Translations under genes and position numbers: made by a program
Source of the DNA: Dokdonella_A sp937902695
GTDB lineage: Bacteria > Pseudomonadota > Gammaproteobacteria > Xanthomonadales > Rhodanobacteraceae
Assembly (NCBI GenBank): GCA_048498135.1
Contig: JBEHYO010000002.1
Coordinates: 62,001-126,000 of the forward strand
Length of the DNA: 64,000 bases
Direction of reading: 5' to 3'
The notes under the pieces: model-generated
The model's input: the letters and a program-made list of their open reading frames with translations, nothing else
What the model was told of the DNA's origin: nothing
Database searches by the model: none
Part shown: piece by piece, positions 49,648-59,383 of the stretch
Layout of the letters: each line of letters opens with the position of its first letter
Numbering within the stretch: the stretch's first letter is position 1

Positions 49648-51231
49648 ATGAAACGCCTGCTCTCGACATTCGCGCTCGTATTCGCGGCCGATGTGGCCCA
49701 CGCCGCCGTGCAGGCGCCGGCGCTGAAGTGGGCCTACGGCGGCTGCTTCGCGTCGTGGTGCCAGACCGGCTGGTACAGCTCGCCGGCGGTCGTCGACATC
49801 GACGGCGACGGCACGCTCGACGTCGTTGCGGGTTCGTACGATGTCGTCGCGCTGAAGGGCAGCGACGGCACGCTGCTCTGGCGCGGCGCGAGCGAAGACC
49901 GCGTCTGGCCCGGCATCGCGATCGGCGACCTCGACCACGACGGCCGCGTCGCGATCGTCGTCGGCCGCAGCGGACCGGGCGTCACGGTCTACGACCTAGA
50001 CGGCAGCGTGCGCAGCGGCTGGCCCGTGACGCCGTTCGCCGGCGGCGAGGTGCGCTCGCTCGCGCTGGCCGATCTCGATCGCGACGGCAGGCTCCATGTC
50101 GTCGTCGGCGATGCGGCGGGCGTCTCGTCGAACTACGTCGACGTGCTCGCGCCGAACGGCGCGACGCGACCGGGCTGGCCCGCGCGACGCTCGTCCGATC
50201 CGGGCTACGGCGCGGGCATGTACAACGAAAACCTCGCCATCGCCGACCTCGACGGCGACGGCTATCCCGAAATCTACGCGCCGACCGACACGCATTACGT
50301 GAACGCATTCGACCGCAACGGCAACGAGATCCGCGCGAACGCGATCTACGGCACGAGCAGCGACGGGCTCGGGCCGAAGGTCTGGGCCGAGGTCGGCGTC
50401 AACGTCGATCAGGCCGCCGACCTGCGCGGCTACACGAATTGCGACACGGAGCGGCGTCCGAACTTCGCGAGCTCGGCGCCGGCGATCGCGGATGTCGACG
50501 GCGATCGCACGCCCGAGCTCGTCCTGCCGGGCAATGTCTATGACTGCAGCACCGATCCGTACACCGATCTCTACTACGACGTCTGGCTTCTGAAAAGCGA
50601 TCGCACGCGCTGGGCCGCGTCCGGGTTCGACTGGACGGTCATTCCGGCGCAGGCGGCGAGCGGCGCGCCGCTGTCGGAGAACTACGACGTGATCCAGAAC
50701 ATCGCGGCGAATGCGGTCGTCGCCGATCTCGATCGCGACGGCGCGCAGGAAATCCTGCTGCCGAGCTACGACGGCAAGCTGCACGCGTGGTGGCTCGACA
50801 AGACCGAGCACGCCGCGTGGCCGTTCGTGGTTCCGGGCAGCGGGTTCCATTTTGCCTCCGAACCCGTCGTCGCCGACCTCGACGGCGACGGCTCGCCCGA
50901 GGTCCTCTTCGCGAGCTGGGGCGAAAACGACAACGGCGAGGCCGGAAAGCTCTTCGTGCTCGACGCCCAGGGCCATCAGCTCTTCGCGGTGGACCTGCCG
51001 GCGCCGCGCGGCGGCACGTGGAGCGGCGGGCTCGCCGCGCCGACGCTCGCCGACATCGACGGCGACGGCGAGCTCGAAGCGGTCGTCCAGACGGTCGACG
51101 CCGGCGTCGTCGCGTACGACCTGCCGGGCACGCGTCACGCGCAGACGCTCTGGCCGACAGGGCGCGGCAGCCTGCTGCGTGCGGGCGTTGCGTACAACGA
51201 GCGCATCTTCGCGAGCGGTTTCGGCGACTGA
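49648..51231 (+). CDS. Secreted FG-GAP/VCBS beta-propeller protein with IFxxGFG tail
   Basis: About 527 residues with a signal peptide (RLLSTFALVFAADVAHA). It has at least seven FG-GAP-like calcium-binding repeats of the form A-D-L/I-D-G-D-G (AVVDIDGDGTLDVVAGS, AIADLDGDGYPEIYAP, AIADVDGDRTPELVLPG, VVADLDGDGSPEVLFAS, TLADIDGDGELEAVVQT), forming a propeller. It ends ERIFASGFGD, the tail shared with four other exported proteins. There is no catalytic motif; adhesion or carbohydrate binding is possible. ATG 49648 is used; ATG 49639 is also in frame. Confidence 0.85.
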   Translation: MKRLLSTFALVFAADVAHAAVQAPALKWAYGGCFASWCQTGWYSSPAVVDIDGDGTLDVVAGSYDVVALKGSDGTLLWRGASEDRVWPGIAIGDLDHDGRVAIVVGRSGPGVTVYDLDGSVRSGWPVTPFAGGEVRSLALADLDRDGRLHVVVGDAAGVSSNYVDVLAPNGATRPGWPARRSSDPGYGAGMYNENLAIADLDGDGYPEIYAPTDTHYVNAFDRNGNEIRANAIYGTSSDGLGPKVWAEVGVNVDQAADLRGYTNCDTERRPNFASSAPAIADVDGDRTPELVLPGNVYDCSTDPYTDLYYDVWLLKSDRTRWAASGFDWTVIPAQAASGAPLSENYDVIQNIAANAVVADLDRDGAQEILLPSYDGKLHAWWLDKTEHAAWPFVVPGSGFHFASEPVVADLDGDGSPEVLFASWGENDNGEAGKLFVLDAQGHQLFAVDLPAPRGGTWSGGLAAPTLADIDGDGELEAVVQTVDAGVVAYDLPGTRHAQTLWPTGRGSLLRAGVAYNERIFASGFGD

Positions 51232-51310
51232 CCGGCTTTGGACAGCCGCGACTTGGATCGGCGCCGCGCGGCTGCGACAATGCCGCCTCGATCCTTCATC
51301 GCATCACGCA

Positions 51311-51514
51311 ATGTCCCAACCGCTTGCCGCCGCAACCGACGGCGTTCCCTACCGCACGTTCATGTGCGTCGTCTGCGGCTTCATCTATAGCGAGGCCGAC
51401 GGCTGGCCGGACGACGGCATCGCGCCGGGCACGCGCTGGGAGGACGTCCCCGAGACATGGACATGCCCCGACTGCGGCGTGACGAAGAGCGATTTCGAGA
51501 TGGTCGAGATCTGA
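51311..51514 (+). CDS. Rubredoxin
   Basis: 67 residues. One iron is bound by four Cys: C19 and C22 in FMCVVCGFIY and C52 and C55 in WTCPDCGVTKSDFEMVE, with the usual GWPDDGIAPGTRWEDVPETW between. It is a small cytosolic electron carrier. The ATG at 51311 precedes MSQPLAAATDG, a short N-terminal extension relative to minimal rubredoxins. It lies close to thiE/hemL, a recurrent arrangement. Confidence 0.95.
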   Translation: MSQPLAAATDGVPYRTFMCVVCGFIYSEADGWPDDGIAPGTRWEDVPETWTCPDCGVTKSDFEMVEI

Positions 51515-51621
51515 CCGCGCCATCGCGTCGCCAGCTCGCGTCCCGATTCCGTCATCGCGATGACGCCGCGCCTCCATCGCGCGCTGCTTGACTGCGAACC
51601 AGTCAACCAGCGGAGCCTTCC

Positions 51622-51831
51622 ATGCGTGTTTTCGTCCCGGTCGAGGACGCCTGCGTCGACGCCGAGCTCGGCGCGCTCGTCCCGTACCGCTACGGCCTCA
51701 CCTGCGCGCACGAACTGCGCGGCGCGCTCGTGCTGCGCGACGGCGTCTGGGCCGAGCGGCCCGCGGTCAACGATGGATCTCGATCGGATCGCCCGGCGTC
51801 AGACCCAGCTTTTCCGACTCGCCGCCGTTGA
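51622..51831 (+). CDS. Small hypothetical protein
   Basis: 69 residues starting MRVFVPVEDACVDAELGALV and continuing PYRYGLTCAHELRGALVLRD, compositionally protein-like to about residue 48. The last 20 residues (Arg/Ser/Pro-rich) overlap the 3' end of the convergent DUF192 gene and look like a shadow reading, so the true end may have been lost. A weak ribosome site (GCGGAG) precedes the ATG. I do not recognise the family. Confidence 0.4.
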   Translation: MRVFVPVEDACVDAELGALVPYRYGLTCAHELRGALVLRDGVWAERPAVNDGSRSDRPASDPAFPTRRR

Positions 51832-52207
51832 GCTCGAGCACGTAGCGCGCCGGCGCGCCGCTCGAATAGCCCGGACAGGGGTCGCTCGTGCACGGCGGCA
51901 CGCGGTGCTGGATGCTGATGAGCTTCCTGTCGCCGTCGAAAAACAGCATGTCGAGCGGGATCTTCGTGTTCTTCATCCAGAACCCGCGCATCGCGTCGTC
52001 GTCGAACACGAACAGCATGCCGTGGTCGGCGGCCATCTCGGTGCGGTCCATGAGGCCGTGCGCGCGCGAGGCGTCGTCGGCCGCGATCTCGATCGTGTAG
52101 CGGTGGCCCTTGAGCTCGACGTAAGGCCCGGCGGCCGCGCAGGCGTGCAGCGCAGAGCCGGAGAGCAGCACGGCGGCTGCGAGAAGCGTGCGGTTCTGTC
52201 GCGTCAT
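51767..52207 (-). CDS. DUF192 family exported protein
   Basis: 146 residues with a signal peptide (LLAAAVLLSGSALHACAAAG; a weak lipobox at LHAC). The mature part shows the DUF192 motifs: RAHGLMDRTEMAADHGMLFV, RGFWMKNTKIPLDMLFFDGD and PARYVLELNGGESEKLGLTP. The family is widespread and of unknown biochemical function. The ATG at 52207 has GAGGAG six bases upstream. It lies 13 bp after the PfkB kinase on the same strand. Confidence 0.88.
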   Translation of the reverse strand: MTRQNRTLLAAAVLLSGSALHACAAAGPYVELKGHRYTIEIAADDASRAHGLMDRTEMAADHGMLFVFDDDAMRGFWMKNTKIPLDMLFFDGDRKLISIQHRVPPCTSDPCPGYSSGAPARYVLELNGGESEKLGLTPGDPIEIHR

Positions 52208-52220
52208 GCGGATCTCCTCG

Positions 52221-53156
52221 TCAGTCGATTGCGTAGCCGAACTGCTGCTTGAACTGGTCCGCGAACTCATCGTACGTGAAGCGCTGGTTCTGCGTGCCGG
52301 GATGCTCGACCTTCAGCGCGCCCATCAGCGAGGCGACGCGGCCGACGGTCGGCCAGTCCATGCCGCGCATGATCGAGAAGATCAGGCCCGCGCGATACGC
52401 ATCGCCGCAACCGGTCGGATCGGAGACACGGCGCTCGTGCGCCGGCGGAATGTCGTGCGTCTCCTTCGTCGTGTGGATCAGCGAGCCCTTCGGGCCGCGC
52501 GTCACGATGTATGCCTTGACGCGGGCGGTGATCTCCTCGGCGGACCAGCCCGTGTTCCGCTGCAGCAGCATCGATTCGTAATCGTTGACGGTGACGTAGT
52601 CCGCCTTGTCGATGAACGCGCGGAACTCGTCGCCCGAGAAGAGCGGCATCGCCTGGCCGGGATCGAAGATGAAGGGGATGCCGCGCGCCGAGAACTCCTC
52701 GACGTGCTGCAGCATCGCCTCGCGGCCGTCGGGCGCGACGATGCCGAACGTCGCTTCATTCACGTCGCGCACGTGGTTTTCGAACGAACGCATCATCGCG
52801 CCCGGATGGAACGCGGTGATCTGGTTGTCGTCGAGATCGGTCGTGATGAACGCCTGCGCCGTGTAGAGCTCCTCGAGCTCCTTGACGCAGTCGAGCCGGA
52901 TGCCGCAGCGCGTGAAGTGCTCGCGGTACGGCGCGAAGTCCTGGCCGACCGTCGCCATCGGCAGCGGATCGGCGCCGAGCAGTTTGAGGTTGTAGGCGAT
53001 GTTGCCGGCGCAGCCGCCGAACTCGCGGCGCATGCGCGGCACGAGGAACGACACGTTCAGGACGTGCACCTTGTCGGGCAGGATGTGATTCTTGAACTGG
53101 TCCTGGAACACCATGATCGTGTCGTAGGCCAGCGAGCCGCAGATCAGTGCAGACAT
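52221..53156 (-). CDS. PfkB-family carbohydrate/nucleoside kinase
   Basis: 311 residues. SALICGSLAYDTIMVFQDQF at the start, FGGCAGNIAYNLKLLGADPL for substrate binding, and the PfkB signature SDPTGCGDAYRAGLIFSIMR with the catalytic Asp. Proteins of this type in Proteobacteria are often annotated as adenosine kinase or ribokinase-like; the substrate is not resolved here. The ATG at 53156 begins at the first strand. Confidence 0.9.
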   Translation of the reverse strand: MSALICGSLAYDTIMVFQDQFKNHILPDKVHVLNVSFLVPRMRREFGGCAGNIAYNLKLLGADPLPMATVGQDFAPYREHFTRCGIRLDCVKELEELYTAQAFITTDLDDNQITAFHPGAMMRSFENHVRDVNEATFGIVAPDGREAMLQHVEEFSARGIPFIFDPGQAMPLFSGDEFRAFIDKADYVTVNDYESMLLQRNTGWSAEEITARVKAYIVTRGPKGSLIHTTKETHDIPPAHERRVSDPTGCGDAYRAGLIFSIMRGMDWPTVGRVASLMGALKVEHPGTQNQRFTYDEFADQFKQQFGYAID

Positions 53157-53249
53157 GCGTCGTCCGTCGGAAGAGGGTGCCGGGCGGCCCCGGCGGCGCG
53201 CGATTCTCGCAGATTCCGGGCTCCGCACACGCCGAGGCGCGCCCGAAAG

Positions 53250-53354
53250 GTTGAACCACGAAGAACACGAAGAACTCGAAGAGGAGAATCCCGTCCGCTT
53301 TTTTGGCCCGCCTTTGCGTTCCTTCGTGCTCGTCGCGTACTTCGTGGTTCAATT
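53250..53354. repeat. Inverted-repeat element, family C
   Basis: GGTTGAACCACGAAGAACAC then GAAGAACTCGAAGAGG on the left; TCCTTCGTGCTCGTCGCGTA then CTTCGTGGTTCAATTG on the right. Arms match the copy at 48833-48937 with a different spacer, which shows that the arms are the conserved part. Confidence 0.9.
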
Positions 53355-53406
53355 GTCAGAACGCCGGAAAACCGTGTCGGCACCGGCATTTTTAACGCAT
53401 TTCTCC

Positions 53407-53435
53407 TTGCCCGCCGAAGTCGCACTGACTAGACT
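53407..53435 (+). promoter_or_regulatory. Candidate sigma70 promoter of the mre operon
   Basis: TTGCCC (-35) at 53407-53412, a 17-base spacer and TAGACT (-10) at 53430-53435, leaving about 40 bases of leader before the mreB start. It is the best match in this gap but is not proven. Confidence 0.4.
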
Positions 53436-53480
53436 GGCCCGCTTTTCTCGAAGACCCATAAAAAAAGGCTCGCGCCGCAG

Positions 53481-54527
<1,047 letters not shown>

Positions 54528-54640
54528 CCGGGATTGGGGATTCGAAATTCGCAGCGCTACGATTCCTGGTCTTCGCGGAGTAGCGTAGGAGCCTGTCGAT
54601 GCGCTCCGCATCCCCAATCCCGAATACCCAATCCCGGCCT
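54528..54640. repeat. Inverted-repeat element, family D (GGGATTGGGGATTCG)
   Basis: GCCGGGATTGGGGATTCG at the left and TCCCCAATCCCGAATACCCA followed by ATCCCGGC at the right. It sits exactly between the mreB stop and the mreC start. Repeats of this type are familiar from Xanthomonadaceae genomes. Confidence 0.88.
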
Positions 54641-54647
54641 TAACCTC

Positions 54648-55598
54648 GTGGCCCTCGCCCGCAACGACACCGCCACCCTGTTCGCCGAAGGCACGGCCTC
54701 GACGCTGCGCCTCATCGTATACCTCGGTCTCGCGGCGACGCTGATGGTCGTCGATCACCGGGCCGGCTATCTCGAGGATCTGCGTCGCGTGACCGGCGTG
54801 CTGGTCGAGCCGGTCTACCGCATCGCGGCGCTGCCGGCTGACGTCGCGCGCGCGACGCGCACGGCCGTCGTCTCGCAGGACACGCTCGCAAAGGAGAATC
54901 GCGAGCTCCGCGACGCGCTCCTGCTCGCGCAGGCGCGCCTGAACCGCCTCGATGCGCTCGTCGCGCAGAACGCGCGGCTGAAGGACCTGCTCGACGCGCA
55001 GACGAGCCTGGGCCTCTCGGTCCAGCTCGCGCGGCTCATCGACGTCGATCTCGACCCGTTCCGCCCGCGCGTCGTGCTGAATGTCGGCGCGAACCAGGGC
55101 GTCACGGTCGGCCAGCCCGTCATCGACGCGCACGGCATCATGGGCCAGGTCATCGAGGTGCTCGGCAACACGTCGGTGGTCATGCTGATCACCGATCCCA
55201 CGCACGCGATTCCGGTCATGGTCGAGCGCTCGGGCCTTCGCACGATCGCCTACGGCACCGGCGCGATCGACCGACTCGAGCTTCCGAACATTCCGATCAG
55301 TGCGGACGTGCAGGCCGGCGACCGACTCGTGACCTCAGGTCTGGGCGGGCGCTTTCCCGCTGGATTCCCGGTCGGCGAGATCCTTTCGATCTCGACGGAT
55401 TCGTCGAGCCTCTTCGCCGCGGCACAGGCGCGGCCGGCGGCGGCGCTCGACCGGAGCGGCGACGTGCTGCTGCTGCGCGATCAGCCGCAGCCTTACGGTG
55501 CGCCCGCGCCGATCGAGGAGATCGGGCCGCCGCGCGATCTTGCCGGAACGGGCGCGCCGAAGGCCGCGGCGTCGCCGAAGCGGGAGCCGCAGCAGTAA
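54648..55598 (+). CDS. mreC: Rod-shape-determining protein MreC
   Basis: 316 residues from a GTG at 54648. One N-terminal transmembrane helix (TLRLIVYLGLAATLMVV), a coiled coil (about residues 70-115, TLAKENRELRDALLLAQARL) and the beta-barrel periplasmic part (NVGANQGVTVGQPVIDAHGI, MGQVIEVLGNTSVVMLITDP, DRLVTSGLGGRFPAGFPVGE). The C-terminus is Pro/Ala-rich. It scaffolds the elongasome and activates PBP2. The longer frame upstream passes through the repeat and is rejected. Confidence 0.95.
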   Translation: MALARNDTATLFAEGTASTLRLIVYLGLAATLMVVDHRAGYLEDLRRVTGVLVEPVYRIAALPADVARATRTAVVSQDTLAKENRELRDALLLAQARLNRLDALVAQNARLKDLLDAQTSLGLSVQLARLIDVDLDPFRPRVVLNVGANQGVTVGQPVIDAHGIMGQVIEVLGNTSVVMLITDPTHAIPVMVERSGLRTIAYGTGAIDRLELPNIPISADVQAGDRLVTSGLGGRFPAGFPVGEILSISTDSSSLFAAAQARPAAALDRSGDVLLLRDQPQPYGAPAPIEEIGPPRDLAGTGAPKAAASPKREPQQ

Positions 55599-55615
55599 TG
55601 GGACGTCGGCGCGAG

Positions 55616-55740
55616 CTTGCCCTCACCACTACCCTCTCCCGCAAGCGGGAGAGGGGACAAAGCGCGCTTTTCCCCCGCTCCCGCACGCTTTTCCCCCTCT
55701 CCCGCTTGCGGGAGAGGGTAGTGGTGAGGGCAAGCCTGGT
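55616..55740. repeat. Inverted-repeat element, family A, with long near-perfect arms
   Basis: AGCTTGCCCTCACCACTACC then CTCTCCCGCAAGCGGGAGAG on the left and the mirror, ending GGTAGTGGTGAGGGCAAGC, on the right: arms of about 40 bases. It lies between mreC and mreD and should fold into a very stable mRNA hairpin. Confidence 0.93.
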
Positions 55741-55764
55741 TCGCCGCCGCATCGGCGCTCCCGC

Positions 55765-56256
55765 ATGAACCGCAGCCGCGCCCGCACCTGGCTCTTCGCC
55801 GGCAGCATAGCGTTCGCGTTCCTGCTCCAGCTGATGCCGCTGCCGCAGACGCTGCTGCCGCTGAAGCCCTACTGGGTGGGACTCGTGCTCGTCTACTGGG
55901 CGATCGAGACGCCCGAGCGCGTCGGCCTCGGCTTCGCATTCCTCGTCGGGCTCGCAGGCGACCTGCTTGCCGGGCAGCTCCTCGGCGAGCAGGCGCTCCG
56001 GCTCGTCGTCATGATCTTCATCGTGCTGCGTTTTCGCGCGCGGCTCCGCTTCTTTCCGATGTGGCAGCAGGCGCTCGCCGTGCTCGCGCTGCTGTTGAAC
56101 GATCGCATCGTCGTCATGATGGTGCGCGGCTTCGCCGGCGATCCGATGCCCGCCGCGGTGTTCTGGCTCTCTCCGCTGGTCGGCATGATCCTCTGGCCGT
56201 TCGTATTCCTCGTGCTCGACGATCTTCGCGGACGCCTTCGCGTCGGCGATTCCTGA
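55765..56256 (+). CDS. mreD: Rod-shape-determining protein MreD
   Basis: 163-residue inner-membrane protein with five to six hydrophobic helices (FAGSIAFAFLLQLMPLPQTL, KPYWVGLVLVYWAIETPERV, GLGFAFLVGLAGDLLAGQLL, RLVVMIFIVLRFRARLRFFP). GLAGDLLAGQ-GEQAL is the characteristic MreD segment. It links MreC to the RodA-PBP2 complex. The ATG at 55765 follows the repeat. Confidence 0.95.
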   Translation: MNRSRARTWLFAGSIAFAFLLQLMPLPQTLLPLKPYWVGLVLVYWAIETPERVGLGFAFLVGLAGDLLAGQLLGEQALRLVVMIFIVLRFRARLRFFPMWQQALAVLALLLNDRIVVMMVRGFAGDPMPAAVFWLSPLVGMILWPFVFLVLDDLRGRLRVGDS

Positions 56257-56269
56257 TCCGGATCGCACG

Positions 56270-58177
56270 ATGGCGAGTCTGCTCAAGCCGCTCAAGGACA
56301 CGCGCCACGAGGCGCTCGTGTTCCGCGGTCGCGCGCTCGCCGGCTTTTTGATCATCGTCGCGTGCCTGATCGGCATCGGCATCCGCTTCGCGCACCTGCA
56401 GATCGCGCGGCACGACGAGTTCGCGCTCCGCTCCGATTCGAATCGCATCGTCACGCGTCCGCTCGCGCCGGGGCGCGGATTGATCTACGACCGCAACGGC
56501 GTGCTGCTCGCCGACAACGTCGCCGCGTTCCGGCTCGAGGTGATTCCCGAGCAGGTCAAGGACATGGCGGCCATGCTCGACCGGCTGCGCGACGTCGTGC
56601 CGCTGACCGACGACGACGTCGCGCGTTTCAACGCGCTGCGCCGGAGCAAGCGCTCGTACCAGGGCATTCCGCTGCGCCTCAAGCTCTCCGAGGAGGAGAT
56701 CGCGCGCTTCGCGGTCAACCGCTGGGCATTTCCCGGCGTCGACGTCGTGCCGTATCTGACGCGCGCCTATCCGCTCGGCAACGAGTTCGCGCACGTCGTC
56801 GGCTACGTCGGGCGCATCGACGAGAACGACCTGACGCGCCTGGACAAGGGCGAGTATGCCGGCACGACGCATGTCGGCAAGACCGGCATCGAGAAGTTCT
56901 ACGAAAGCCGCCTGCACGGCGAGCCGGGCTACGAGAAGATCGAAGTCAACGCGGACCATCGCCCGATCGGCCAGCCGCTCGGACACGTCGATCCGAAACC
57001 CGGCGAGAACATCTACCTCACGATCGACGCGCACCTGCAGGAAGTCGCCGAAGCCGCTTTCGAAGGCCGTGCCGGCGCCGCGATCGTGATCGATCCGCGC
57101 AACGGCGAGGTTCTCGCGATGGTCAGCGTGCCGAGCTTCGATCCGAATGCGTTCGTCAACGGCATCGCGAGCGCCGACTACACGGCGCTGCTCGCCGATC
57201 CGGACAAGCCGCTGCTCGATCGCGCGCTCCGCGGCGGCTACACACCGGGCTCGACGGTCAAGCCGTTCATGGCGTTGGGCGGCCTCGAGCTCGGCCTCCG
57301 CAAGCCCGAAGACACCGTGCTCTCGGTCGGCGAGTTCTTCATTCCGGGCCAGTCGCGCGGGTATCGCGACGACAAGCGCGGCGGCCATGGCCGCGTCGAT
57401 CTCGTGCAGGCGATCGCGCAATCGGTCAACACGTATTTCTATTCGCTTGCGTACGACATGGGCATCAACCGGCTGTCGACGTTCATGGCGAAGCTCGGCT
57501 TCGGCAAGCCGACCGGCATCGACCTCATCGGCGAGAGCGCCGGCGTGCTGCCGTCGGAGGAATGGAAGCGCGCGCGCTTCAACCAGCCGTTCTATCCGGG
57601 CGAAACCGTCATCGCCGGCATCGGACAAGGCTACTGGGTGGTGACGCCGCTGCAACTCGCGCAGGCCGTCGGGATCATCGCGGCGAAAGGCACTCCGCAT
57701 CCGCTGCATCTCCTCCGCGCCGTGCAGTCCGGCATCGATTCCAGGCGCGAAATGATCGAGCCGCCGCCCGCGAAGGCGAACATCATCAGGAACCCGGCCG
57801 ACTGGGGCTGGGTGCAGAAGGGCATGGTCGAAGTCGTCAACAGCGGCACCGGGCGCGGCATCAACGAGAACTTCCCGTACCAGATCGCCGGCAAGACCGG
57901 CACGGCCGAGCGGTTTTCACGCACGACCGAGGAATGGACGAGCATCAACGACAGCCCCATCGAACGTCATCGCGTGCTGTTCGAGGCGTTCGCGCCGGCC
58001 GACGACGCGCGCATCGCGATCGCGGTCGCGCTCGAAGCGGGCCGCAGCGGCGCGCACGACGCGGCGCCGATCGCGCGCAAGATCCTCGATGCGTGGTTGC
58101 CAGGCGACGAGGAGCGCGAGGCGCGGCGCGGCAACGATGCGACGGTCGCCGCCGTGCCGTCCGCGGAAGCGCGCTGA
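56270..58177 (+). CDS. mrdA: Penicillin-binding protein 2 (class B transpeptidase)
   Basis: 635 residues. One N-terminal transmembrane helix (about residues 22-40), PBP dimer domain with RPLAPGRGLIYDRNGVLLAD, then the transpeptidase with active-site S328 in GSTVKP, S385-V-N387 and K542-T-G-T545 motifs. It crosslinks peptidoglycan during rod elongation and is the target of mecillinam. It lies 13 bp after mreD, and its stop overlaps the rodA start (TGATG). Confidence 0.97.
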   Translation: MASLLKPLKDTRHEALVFRGRALAGFLIIVACLIGIGIRFAHLQIARHDEFALRSDSNRIVTRPLAPGRGLIYDRNGVLLADNVAAFRLEVIPEQVKDMAAMLDRLRDVVPLTDDDVARFNALRRSKRSYQGIPLRLKLSEEEIARFAVNRWAFPGVDVVPYLTRAYPLGNEFAHVVGYVGRIDENDLTRLDKGEYAGTTHVGKTGIEKFYESRLHGEPGYEKIEVNADHRPIGQPLGHVDPKPGENIYLTIDAHLQEVAEAAFEGRAGAAIVIDPRNGEVLAMVSVPSFDPNAFVNGIASADYTALLADPDKPLLDRALRGGYTPGSTVKPFMALGGLELGLRKPEDTVLSVGEFFIPGQSRGYRDDKRGGHGRVDLVQAIAQSVNTYFYSLAYDMGINRLSTFMAKLGFGKPTGIDLIGESAGVLPSEEWKRARFNQPFYPGETVIAGIGQGYWVVTPLQLAQAVGIIAAKGTPHPLHLLRAVQSGIDSRREMIEPPPAKANIIRNPADWGWVQKGMVEVVNSGTGRGINENFPYQIAGKTGTAERFSRTTEEWTSINDSPIERHRVLFEAFAPADDARIAIAVALEAGRSGAHDAAPIARKILDAWLPGDEEREARRGNDATVAAVPSAEAR

Positions 58178-59295
58178 TGCTCGAAGACCTGATCGCGCAG
58201 GTTCGCTACCGCCTCGCCGCGGCGATCAAGAAGCCGCGCTTCGACGTGCCGCTGCTCTCGGGCCTCCTCGCCCTGATGGCGGTCGGGCTCGTCACGCTCT
58301 ACAGCGCGAGCGATCTCGATCGCGGCACGGTGATCGCGCAGGCGCTCCGCTTCGTGCTGGGCCTCTTCCTGATGCTGCTGATCGCGCGCGTGCCGCCGCT
58401 GACGCTGCGCAACTGGACGCCGTGGCTCTATGTGGGCAGCGTGCTGCTGCTCGTCGCGGTCGCGCTGCTTGGCGAAGGACGCGGCGCGCACCGCTGGCTT
58501 GATCTCGGCGTCGTGCGCTTCCAGCCGTCCGAGCTCCTGAAGCTCACGATGCCGATGATGGTCGCGTGGTATCTCAACGGACGGCCGCTGCCGCCCGGCT
58601 GGATCACGCTCGCTGCCGTCGGTTTGCTGATCGTGATCCCGGTCGGCCTCATCGCCGAGCAGCCCGACCTCGGCACGGCGCTCCTGATCGCCGCGAGCGG
58701 CGCCTTCGGCGTGTTCCTGTCGGGGCTCGCCTGGTGGCGGATCGGGTTGCTGCTCGGTGCGGCGGCGGCTGCGGTGCCGGTCGGGTGGCATTTCCTGCAC
58801 GACTACCAGAAGAATCGCGTGCTGACGCTGCTCGATCCCGAAGCCGATCCGCTCGGCAACGGCTGGCACATCATCCAGTCGCAGATCGCCGTCGGCTCGG
58901 GCGGACTCTGGGGCAAGGGCTGGCATCACGGCACGCAGTCGCGGCTCGAGTTCCTGCCCGAGCACACGACCGACTTCATCTTTTCGGTGTTCGCCGAGGA
59001 ATGGGGTCTCGCCGGCGTGCTGCTGCTGCTAACGCTCTACGCGTTCATCATCGCGCGCTGCCTCTGGATCGCGGCGAACGCGAAGGACACGTACTCGCGG
59101 CTGCTGTCGGGCGCGATCAGCATGGCGCTCTTCGTCTACGTCATCGTCAACGGCGGCATGATCACCGGGCTCCTGCCCGTCGTCGGCGTGCCGCTGCCGC
59201 TGGTGAGCTACGGCGGGACGTCGGCGGTGTCGCTGCTTGCCGGCTTCGGCGTCCTGATGTCGATCCACGCCCACAAGAAGCTCGTCGTCGCCTAG
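58177..59295 (+). CDS. rodA: Rod-shape peptidoglycan glycosyltransferase RodA
   Basis: 372 residues, SEDS family, ten transmembrane helices. Signature segments: GAHRWLDLGVVRFQPSELLK, IAEQPDLGTALLIAASGAFG (with the essential acidic residue in this region), HIIQSQIAVGSGGLWGKGW, LPEHTTDFIFSVFAEEWGL and GVPLPLVSYGGTSAVSLLAG. It polymerises lipid II with PBP2. The start overlaps the mrdA stop by one base, so the two are translationally coupled. Confidence 0.97.
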   Translation: MLEDLIAQVRYRLAAAIKKPRFDVPLLSGLLALMAVGLVTLYSASDLDRGTVIAQALRFVLGLFLMLLIARVPPLTLRNWTPWLYVGSVLLLVAVALLGEGRGAHRWLDLGVVRFQPSELLKLTMPMMVAWYLNGRPLPPGWITLAAVGLLIVIPVGLIAEQPDLGTALLIAASGAFGVFLSGLAWWRIGLLLGAAAAAVPVGWHFLHDYQKNRVLTLLDPEADPLGNGWHIIQSQIAVGSGGLWGKGWHHGTQSRLEFLPEHTTDFIFSVFAEEWGLAGVLLLLTLYAFIIARCLWIAANAKDTYSRLLSGAISMALFVYVIVNGGMITGLLPVVGVPLPLVSYGGTSAVSLLAGFGVLMSIHAHKKLVVA

Positions 59296-59296
59296 C

Positions 59297-59340
59297 GCCT
59301 TTCCCCTCTCGCGCGCCGCGCGAGAGGGGAAAGTGAGGGG
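59297..59340. repeat. Family A palindromic unit
   Basis: CTTTCCCCTCTCGCGCGCCG then CGCGAGAGGGGAAAGTGAGG immediately after the rodA stop. A simplified unit; the arms differ from others (TCGCGC instead of TCCCGC). It lies between convergent genes and could end transcription of both. Confidence 0.75.
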
Positions 59341-59383
59341 CACATCGCCACGAGCATCCGCAAACCGCGGGATCGCTCCTCGC

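Larger units (their letters stand above)
53157..53480. other. Divergent intergenic region between PfkB gene and mreB
   Basis: Contains no gene. It holds the family C repeat at 53250-53354 and, closer to mreB, a sigma70-like promoter at 53407-53435. Confidence 0.6.

Noticed and set aside
54534..54647. N-terminal extension of mreC through the family D repeat
   Set aside because: The extra 38 residues come from the repeat; MreC homology and the transmembrane helix begin after GTG 54648.
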